From: Thermatribacter sp964570785
GTDB lineage: Bacteria > Atribacterota > Atribacteria > Atribacterales > Thermatribacteraceae
Direction: 5' to 3'
Assembly (NCBI GenBank): GCA_964570785.1
Contig: CAZMZG010000059.1
Span: forward strand, 1 to 9,543
Length of the DNA stretch: 9,543 bases
Positions 5,041-9,543 of the stretch are shown one piece after another (the stretch's first letter is position 1; the number at the start of each line of letters is the position of its first letter). The notes beneath the pieces were generated by a model. That model did not search any database. It was not told the DNA's origin and saw only the letters and a program-made list of their open reading frames with translations. Made by a program: the position numbers and the translations under genes.

Positions 5041-6171
5041 ATGAGAAAGAGCATAGTGATTCTTGCTGTACTGGTTTTGGCGATGGGTGGATTGTCTCTA
5101 TCTTTTGCTCAAGAAATTCCCAAAATTACCATAGGATGGACTCCCCCGGACATTACTGGAGTTTTTAAGACGGCTACCGACTTTTTCAACATGGCTGCCG
5201 AAGATGCCAAAAAACATGGTATTGAAGTGGAAGTAATCACTCGTGCTCCTGCTGCTCATACCGCTTTCGCAGATCAAATCGCCATTTTGGAAGATTTTAT
5301 TCAAAGAAAAGTAGATGTAATTGCCATCTCACCAATTGAGGTGGAAGTAGTTAAGCCCGCTCTTCGAGAAGCCAAGGAAGCAGGGATACCGGTTATAGTA
5401 GTTAATTTGTTAGAACCGATTGAAGGAGTGGATGTGGACTGCTATATTGGTTTTGACAACACGGTAGCTGGAACTATATCTGCTTATGCAGTGATAGACT
5501 ACTTTGGAGGGCCTGGTGTACTTGGTGAGGGAGAGAAAGTCGAAGTATCTCCTGAAGCTTTCCTGGATCTTGCCTTCTGGGAAAACCTTTATACACCTGA
5601 AGTCATTGAAAGCCTTAAAGATAAGATAAAAGCAAGAGGTGCGATTATCGAAGGAATTGCTGGAGGATTCTTCTCTACAGCAAGACTGAGAGGTTTTCAC
5701 GCAGTTGTAGACCAATTTCCGGGCATTGAGATAGTAACCACTCTGCCTGCCGATTGGAACCGTGAAAAGGCGATTAAAGTTACCGAAGATATACTTTCTG
5801 CAAATCCTAAGAGTACTCTGGATTTCATATGGGCTGCTTCCAATGAGATGGGCCTTGGTGCAATGCTTACTTGTGAAAGAATGGGAAGAACCGAAGTAAA
5901 GGTTTTTACCAACGATGGTACTCCAGAGTCGGTACAGCGAATAAGAGAAGGAAGACTCATAGCTGAGACCTGGCACGGTTTCCCAGAATGGGGCTGGTAT
6001 GGTACAAAATATGCGGTGATGCTTGCTTTAGGGCTCAAAGACCAGGTTCCTCAATTTGTGGATATTAGACCTCGTACTGAGTGGCAGGGCAATGCGGATA
6101 TGTTTTATCCGAACCCCAAACTTGAGCCTATTGATTGGGAAGCCATAAAGAAAGCTTATCTTGAGAAATAG
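5041..6171 (+). CDS. Sugar ABC transporter substrate-binding protein, ribose/galactose type (CUT2, periplasmic-binding fold I)
   Basis: This is the exported ligand-binding subunit of importer 2, 376 aa. Residues 1-23 form a signal peptide: MRKS, a hydrophobic core IVILAVLVLAMGG, and an A-x-A-like site SFA before QE. The mature protein is a two-lobe type I sugar-binding protein: ITIGWTPPD at the start, DFIQRKVDVIAISPIE (family 'i..kvDaIii.p.d'), AGIPVIVVN, YIGFDN at 136-140, the ARLRGF motif at 214-219, WAASNEMGLGAM around 264-275 and FTNDGTPESVQRIREG around 289-304. Between the GFDN strand and ARLRGF there is an unusually long stretch (about residues 156-205, rich in charged residues) where RbsB has only a few residues, suggesting an inserted subdomain. 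The start ATG follows AAGGAGGT (5024-5031) with 9-base spacing. The ATPase and permease downstream confirm the system. Aldose, ketose or polyol ligand is not decidable. Confidence 0.92.
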   Translation: MRKSIVILAVLVLAMGGLSLSFAQEIPKITIGWTPPDITGVFKTATDFFNMAAEDAKKHGIEVEVITRAPAAHTAFADQIAILEDFIQRKVDVIAISPIEVEVVKPALREAKEAGIPVIVVNLLEPIEGVDVDCYIGFDNTVAGTISAYAVIDYFGGPGVLGEGEKVEVSPEAFLDLAFWENLYTPEVIESLKDKIKARGAIIEGIAGGFFSTARLRGFHAVVDQFPGIEIVTTLPADWNREKAIKVTEDILSANPKSTLDFIWAASNEMGLGAMLTCERMGRTEVKVFTNDGTPESVQRIREGRLIAETWHGFPEWGWYGTKYAVMLALGLKDQVPQFVDIRPRTEWQGNADMFYPNPKLEPIDWEAIKKAYLEK

Positions 6172-6175
6172 GACC

Positions 6176-6215
6176 TAAAGAACAGGGAAGTGTATTGGCG
6201 CTTCCCTGTTCTTTA
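6176..6215 (+). terminator. Strong intercistronic stem-loop after second binding-protein gene
   Basis: Bases 6176-6190 and 6201-6215 form a perfect 15-bp stem around a 10-base loop (6191-6200). The downstream arm ends TTCTTTA and then AACAGGAGGG, so there is only a poor U tract. It begins five bases after the binding-protein stop and ends just before the SDR ribosome site. It probably protects the binding-protein message or partly terminates transcription, as with the hairpin at 1723-1751. Confidence 0.8.
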
Positions 6216-6217
6216 AC

Positions 6218-6223
6218 AGGAGG
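6218..6223 (+). promoter_or_regulatory. Ribosome binding site deciding the SDR start
   Basis: AGGAGG stands 7 bases before ATG 6231. The in-frame ATG at 6225 is too close to it, and the in-frame TTG at 6195 lies within the preceding hairpin loop, so 6231 is preferred. Confidence 0.75.
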
Positions 6224-6230
6224 GATGGAG

Positions 6231-6998
6231 ATGGAATTAGGATTTATGGGGAAGGTAGTTGTTGTTACGGGTGCTGGTGCAGGTATTGGTTCAGAAACAG
6301 CGCGTAAGTTTGCGGAAGAAGGAGCTAAAGTAGTCGTAGCAGATGTTGATCCTAAGAGAGGCGAAGAGGTCGTGCAAGAAATTAGAGAAAAAGGCGGAGA
6401 TGCTCTTTTCATCGAGACCGACGTTGCTTCCTCAAAAAGCGTAAACGATATGTTTGATAAAGTTGAAAGTCATTTTGGTAAGGTCGATATTCTAGTTAAT
6501 AATGCTGGTATTTATTACAAGGGAGATATTCTTTCCTTTAAGGAAGAAACCTACAGAAGAATAATGGACGTTAATGTGAAAGGGGTTTTACTCTGTTCTA
6601 AGAGAGTTGCCAAAGAAATGGTTAAACAAAAAAGTGGGGTTATCGTCAATGTAGCTTCTGAAGCCGGATTGGTAGCTATAGCCAACCAGATACTTTATAA
6701 CCTTACCAAAGCTGCAGTAATTTCCATTACTAAGTCCTGTGCTGTGGATCTTGCACCTTACGGGGTTAGGGTGAACTGTGTTTGTCCTGGTACCACTTAC
6801 ACTCCCCTTGTTGAGAGTGCCTTGAGTAGAGAGCAAGATCCTGTAGCAGCGAGAAAGAGACTCGAAGAAAGCAGGCCCCTGAACAGGCTTGGAAAGCCGG
6901 CGGAGATTGCAACCGCCATATTGTTTTCGGCATCTCCCAGGATGGAGTATGCTACGGGAGCTGTACTGAGTGTTGACGGAGGATACACAGTATGGTAG
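6231..6998 (+). CDS. Short-chain dehydrogenase/reductase (SDR), likely sugar or polyol oxidoreductase
   Basis: Cytoplasmic NAD(P)-dependent oxidoreductase of the classical SDR family, 255 aa, the usual length. Numbered from ATG 6231: the nucleotide-binding TGAGAGIG is at 13-20, and Asp38 at the end of the second strand (VVVADVD) suggests NAD over NADP. D64-V65 is the adenine contact and NNAG is at 90-93. The catalytic tetrad is complete: Asn115, Ser143, Tyr156 and Lys160 (YNLTK). The P186-G187 motif and the C-terminal GAVLSVDGGYTVW follow. It sits inside the CUT2 importer operon: the hairpin separates it from the binding protein, and its last 7 bases overlap the ATPase start, implying coupled translation. 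This argues that it acts on the imported compound or a close product, for example oxidising a polyol to a ketose or a sugar to a keto-sugar. The exact substrate is unknown, and a 3-oxoacyl reductase-like role cannot be excluded from sequence alone. Confidence 0.93.
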   Translation: MELGFMGKVVVVTGAGAGIGSETARKFAEEGAKVVVADVDPKRGEEVVQEIREKGGDALFIETDVASSKSVNDMFDKVESHFGKVDILVNNAGIYYKGDILSFKEETYRRIMDVNVKGVLLCSKRVAKEMVKQKSGVIVNVASEAGLVAIANQILYNLTKAAVISITKSCAVDLAPYGVRVNCVCPGTTYTPLVESALSREQDPVAARKRLEESRPLNRLGKPAEIATAILFSASPRMEYATGAVLSVDGGYTVW

Positions 6999-8491
6999 GT
7001 AGACAAGCTGTTTTGGAAGTACGAGAAGTTAGTAAACACTTCCCGGGCGTGCAAGCTTTAAAACAGGTTAGTATGGATGTTTTAACTGGTGAGGTTCACG
7101 CTCTTTTAGGAGAAAACGGTGCTGGCAAGAGCACCCTGATGAAGATTATTAGTGGTTTGATCCCCAGCGACAGTGGCCAGATATTGATAGATGGAAAAGA
7201 GGTTCATTTTCATTCTCCACGGGAGGCCTTAGAGGCAGGAGTTGCGCTTGTTCAACAAGAACTCTCTCTTGTTCCCTATCTGAGCATTGGAGAAAATATT
7301 TTTCTGGGAAGGTGGCCCCGTAAGGGGGCACAGGTGGATTGGAAACGCATTTTCAGTAAAGCTAAGGATTTAATGGCTCGTTTTGGAATCGAAGAGAACC
7401 CTGATACCCTGGTTGAAAATCTTAGCGTTGCTGAACAGCAAATAATCGAAATTTTGAAAGCTGTTAGCAGACCTAATTTAAGAATCCTTCTTCTTGACGA
7501 ACCGACTTCCGCTCTTAGTGATGAAGAGGTTCAGCGCCTTTTTGCTTTAATCCAAGAAATTAAAAAAACGGGAATCGGGGTTATTTTTATTTCCCATAAG
7601 CTTGGTGAGGCTTTGCGTATCGCAGATAGAATAACCGTTTTGAGAGATGGCCAGAGAGTAATAACTGCCAATGCCAGGGAACTCGATGAAAAGTCTCTGT
7701 TTTATTATCTTACAGGCAAAAAAGCGGATGTGCTTGAGAGTGCTCATAAAGCAAGGTCTGAAGAAGAAAATATAGTTTTAAGACTTGAAAATTTCTCTTC
7801 GGATGATTTTGTTAAAGAAGTAAACCTTGGCATTCGCCAGGGAGAGGTTTTTGTTATATTTGGCCTTATTGGTTCTGGGAGGAGTACCCTCGCCCGGGGC
7901 CTTTTCGGTTTGAGGAAGACGGGGGGAAAGATTTTTCTGGACGGGCAGGAAGTACATCCTCGTAGTCCCAAAGAGGCGATTAGACTTGGTTTCGGATACT
8001 TACCGGAAGATCGCCGTTTTGCATTAGTTTATGAGTTGCCAGTCTTTGCCAATATTACTTTGGCCATTCTCTCGTTGCTTTCACGAAGAGGCATTTTGAA
8101 TTTGAAGATGGAACGAGAAATGGCTGAAGAGTACGTGAATGCTTTGCAGATTAAAACCCCAGATCTGGCTCGGGAGGTTTTGTATTTGAGTGGTGGTAAC
8201 CAACAAAAAGTCCTTTTGGCACGCTGGCTTGCGCGTAAACCTAAAATTCTGATTATGGATGAGCCTACTCGAGGTATAGACGTGGGTGCTAAATTTGAGA
8301 TACGTTCGATGGTTAAGAGACTAGTTGGTGAAGGCTTCACGGTCTTATACATTACTTCGGAACCAGTGGAAGCATTAGAAGTTGCAGACAGAATAGCAGT
8401 TATGAGGGACGGTAAGATTGTCAAAGTTTTTGAAGAAGTCGAGGGCTTAGATAAGACCACTCTTCTGGCTTTTGCGAGTGGAGTGAATTAA
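6992..8491 (+). CDS. Sugar ABC transporter ATP-binding protein with two ATPase domains (RbsA/MglA-like, CUT2)
   Basis: This is the energising subunit of importer 2, 499 aa, the normal length for a fused double-nucleotide-binding-domain ATPase. Domain 1: Walker A GENGAGKST at 40-48, Q-loop Gln88/89, signature LSVAEQQ at 144-150, Walker B ILLLDE ending at Glu170, and switch His202 (ISHKL). Domain 2: Walker A GLIGSGRST at 291-299, in which the usual Lys is Arg297; signature LSGGNQQ at 399-405, Walker B ILIMDE ending at Glu424, and an ITSE sequence around 454-457 where the switch His would be. Such divergence of the second domain is normal for the RbsA/MglA/XylG family, so domain 1 is likely the main hydrolytic site partner. 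The start ATG at 6992 overlaps the SDR stop by 7 bases and is served by GGAGGA (6979-6984) inside the SDR gene. No helix-turn-helix or other extra domain is present. Confidence 0.97.
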   Translation: MVGRQAVLEVREVSKHFPGVQALKQVSMDVLTGEVHALLGENGAGKSTLMKIISGLIPSDSGQILIDGKEVHFHSPREALEAGVALVQQELSLVPYLSIGENIFLGRWPRKGAQVDWKRIFSKAKDLMARFGIEENPDTLVENLSVAEQQIIEILKAVSRPNLRILLLDEPTSALSDEEVQRLFALIQEIKKTGIGVIFISHKLGEALRIADRITVLRDGQRVITANARELDEKSLFYYLTGKKADVLESAHKARSEEENIVLRLENFSSDDFVKEVNLGIRQGEVFVIFGLIGSGRSTLARGLFGLRKTGGKIFLDGQEVHPRSPKEAIRLGFGYLPEDRRFALVYELPVFANITLAILSLLSRRGILNLKMEREMAEEYVNALQIKTPDLAREVLYLSGGNQQKVLLARWLARKPKILIMDEPTRGIDVGAKFEIRSMVKRLVGEGFTVLYITSEPVEALEVADRIAVMRDGKIVKVFEEVEGLDKTTLLAFASGVN

Positions 8492-8502
8492 GGTTTTTGG
8501 AC

Positions 8503-8509
8503 TGGAGGT
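8503..8509 (+). promoter_or_regulatory. Ribosome binding site deciding the CUT2 permease start
   Basis: TGGAGGT precedes TTG 8517 by 7 bases. The in-frame GTG at 8508 overlaps the site itself and cannot be served by it, so TTG 8517 is preferred. Confidence 0.6.
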
Positions 8510-8516
8510 GCAGGAG

Positions 8517-9542
8517 TTGTCTGCTGATCGTGTTCGGGATGTTGCCGAGCTGGAAGAAGTTTCTTCTTTGACCAGAAAGCTAATTAATCTCCTGTTGAAG
8601 GGCGGATCTCTGGTCGGCTTAGTGGCTTTAAGTATAGCTTTTGCAGTGATGTCAGAGTACTTTTTTACCCTGAGCAACTGGCTTAATATTTTGCGCCAGG
8701 TTTCGGTGGTTATCATTGTTGCTTCAGCCCAGACGATGGTAATAATTACTTCGGGTATAGATTTATCGGTGGGTTCTCTCCTTGCTCTTGGTGGTTGTCT
8801 TGCTGCTGTGGCTATGAGTTATTGGGGTTGGCCCTTTTTGGGTGGTGCTTTGCTGGGCATCTTTGTGGCCTGGATGGTTGGTTTGGCTAATGGGTCCATC
8901 ATAGCCAAGGGCAGGATACCGGATTTTATAGCTACTTTGGGAATGTTGGGAGCAGTGAGAGGTGTAGCTCTCCTTATAACTGGTGGCCTACCTGTGCCTT
9001 CGCACTTTACAGCCACAGAGTTAGCAGGGTATCTCCCTCCAGCGCTTATCTGGTTGGGTAGCGGACATATTGGTAGTATACCAGTTCCCATCATTGTAGC
9101 TTTGTTGGTGGTTTTACTGACCTGGTTTATTCTTTCGAGAACTACTTTAGGAAGGTCTATATATGCTGTGGGTGGCAACCGAGAAGCGGCGAGGGCTTCG
9201 GGTATTGACGTGGATAGAGTGAAAATCTTGGTGTATGGCCTTTCGGGACTTTACTGTGGACTTGGAGGATTGGTACTGGTTGGGAGGATGAATTCGGCTA
9301 ATGCTTTGATGGGGGAGGGTTTGGAGCTACAAACTATCGCAGCGGTGGTTATTGGAGGAACCAATTTGTTTGGTGGTAGAGGATCTGTTTTGGGAACATT
9401 GATCGGTGCTATTCTGATGGGTGTCCTGGCCAACGGTTTAAATCTGCTTAATGTGGAACCCTTCTGGCAAAGGGTGATTAATGGTCTCCTTATTGTTGCT
9501 ATCGTGGTCTTTGACCAGTGGAGAAGACGGTTGATAAGGTGA
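8517..9542 (+). CDS. Sugar ABC transporter permease, RbsC-type (CUT2)
   Basis: This is the membrane subunit of importer 2, 341 aa from the TTG at 8517 (344 if the GTG at 8508 were used). A hydrophilic N-terminus of about 25 residues (MSADRVRDVAELEEV...) precedes the first membrane segment. About eight to ten hydrophobic segments follow, typical of RbsC/XylH/MglC-type permeases, which form homodimers. Family landmarks are SGIDLSVGSLLALGG after the second hydrophobic stretch, LGRSIYAVGGNREAARASGI with DVDRVK (the cytoplasmic loop contacting the ATPase), and GGTNLFGGRGSVLGTLIGA with a final NGLLIVAIVVFDQWRRR. The gene begins 25 bases after the ATPase stop. Its TGA is complete at 9540-9542, one base before the window edge, so any following gene is not visible. 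Confidence 0.96.
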   Translation: MSADRVRDVAELEEVSSLTRKLINLLLKGGSLVGLVALSIAFAVMSEYFFTLSNWLNILRQVSVVIIVASAQTMVIITSGIDLSVGSLLALGGCLAAVAMSYWGWPFLGGALLGIFVAWMVGLANGSIIAKGRIPDFIATLGMLGAVRGVALLITGGLPVPSHFTATELAGYLPPALIWLGSGHIGSIPVPIIVALLVVLLTWFILSRTTLGRSIYAVGGNREAARASGIDVDRVKILVYGLSGLYCGLGGLVLVGRMNSANALMGEGLELQTIAAVVIGGTNLFGGRGSVLGTLIGAILMGVLANGLNLLNVEPFWQRVINGLLIVAIVVFDQWRRRLIR

Positions 9543-9543
9543 A

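Noticed and set aside
4986..5168. 60-codon plus-strand ORF running into the CUT2 binding-protein gene
   Set aside because: It has no ribosome site of its own, and most of it is an out-of-frame reading of the binding-protein signal sequence region.
5410..5976. 188-codon minus-strand open frame inside the CUT2 binding-protein gene
   Set aside because: It is rich in Ser, Tyr and Phe, as expected from reading a gene backwards, without motifs, and opposite a clear family member.
8029..8460. 143-codon minus-strand open frame opposite the ATPase second domain
   Set aside because: The plus strand carries the intact signature and Walker B motifs here. The reverse frame is low-complexity Ser/Thr-rich shadow.
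1..9543. Mobile element, CRISPR, defence or toxin-antitoxin system
   Set aside because: No transposase, integrase, terminal inverted repeats, regular spaced repeats or nuclease-like genes are seen. Every long frame is explained by sugar transport or metabolism.

Overview
The window is one dense, entirely plus-strand block of carbohydrate uptake and metabolism genes from a bacterium. The cut 3' end of an aldehyde dehydrogenase gene comes first. It is followed by a CUT1-type sugar ABC importer without its ATPase (binding protein plus two permeases), a TIM-barrel sugar epimerase/isomerase, a roughly 500-base gap, and then a complete CUT2 (ribose-type) importer (binding protein, double-domain ATPase, permease) with a short-chain dehydrogenase between binding protein and ATPase. 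Moderately AT-rich DNA, very strong AAGGAGGT-type ribosome binding sites, GTG/TTG starts and Lys/Glu-rich proteins suit an anaerobic, possibly thermophilic sugar fermenter such as Thermotogota, Atribacterota or a clostridial relative. No phylogenetic marker is present, so this placement is only a guess.

Region by region: 1-281, aldehyde dehydrogenase tail. 282-373, spacer beginning inside a 24-bp tandem duplication. 374-3469, importer 1, with a strong stem-loop between the binding protein and the first permease. 3557-4537, a protein of the D-tagatose 3-epimerase / sugar phosphate isomerase-epimerase superfamily. 4538-5040, a non-coding or leader region with a candidate promoter/palindrome, a start-less open frame and a very strong internal Shine-Dalgarno followed by a 16-codon ORF. 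5041-6171, CUT2 binding protein. 6176-6215, a second strong stem-loop. 6231-6998, SDR dehydrogenase. 6992-8491, CUT2 ATPase, whose start overlaps the SDR end. 8517-9542, CUT2 permease.

Working model (inference): the importers bring in one or two related sugars or polyols, the SDR oxidises a hydroxyl to a keto group or the reverse, the epimerase inverts a carbon next to a ketone, and the aldehyde dehydrogenase oxidises an aldehyde further down. The substrate cannot be read from sequence. Neither a kinase nor a regulator is in the window. I see no mobile element, CRISPR array, tRNA or rRNA, and no clearly new defence-type system. The observations most worth checking are the paired post-binding-protein hairpins, the leader before the second operon, and the enzyme/transporter pairing.
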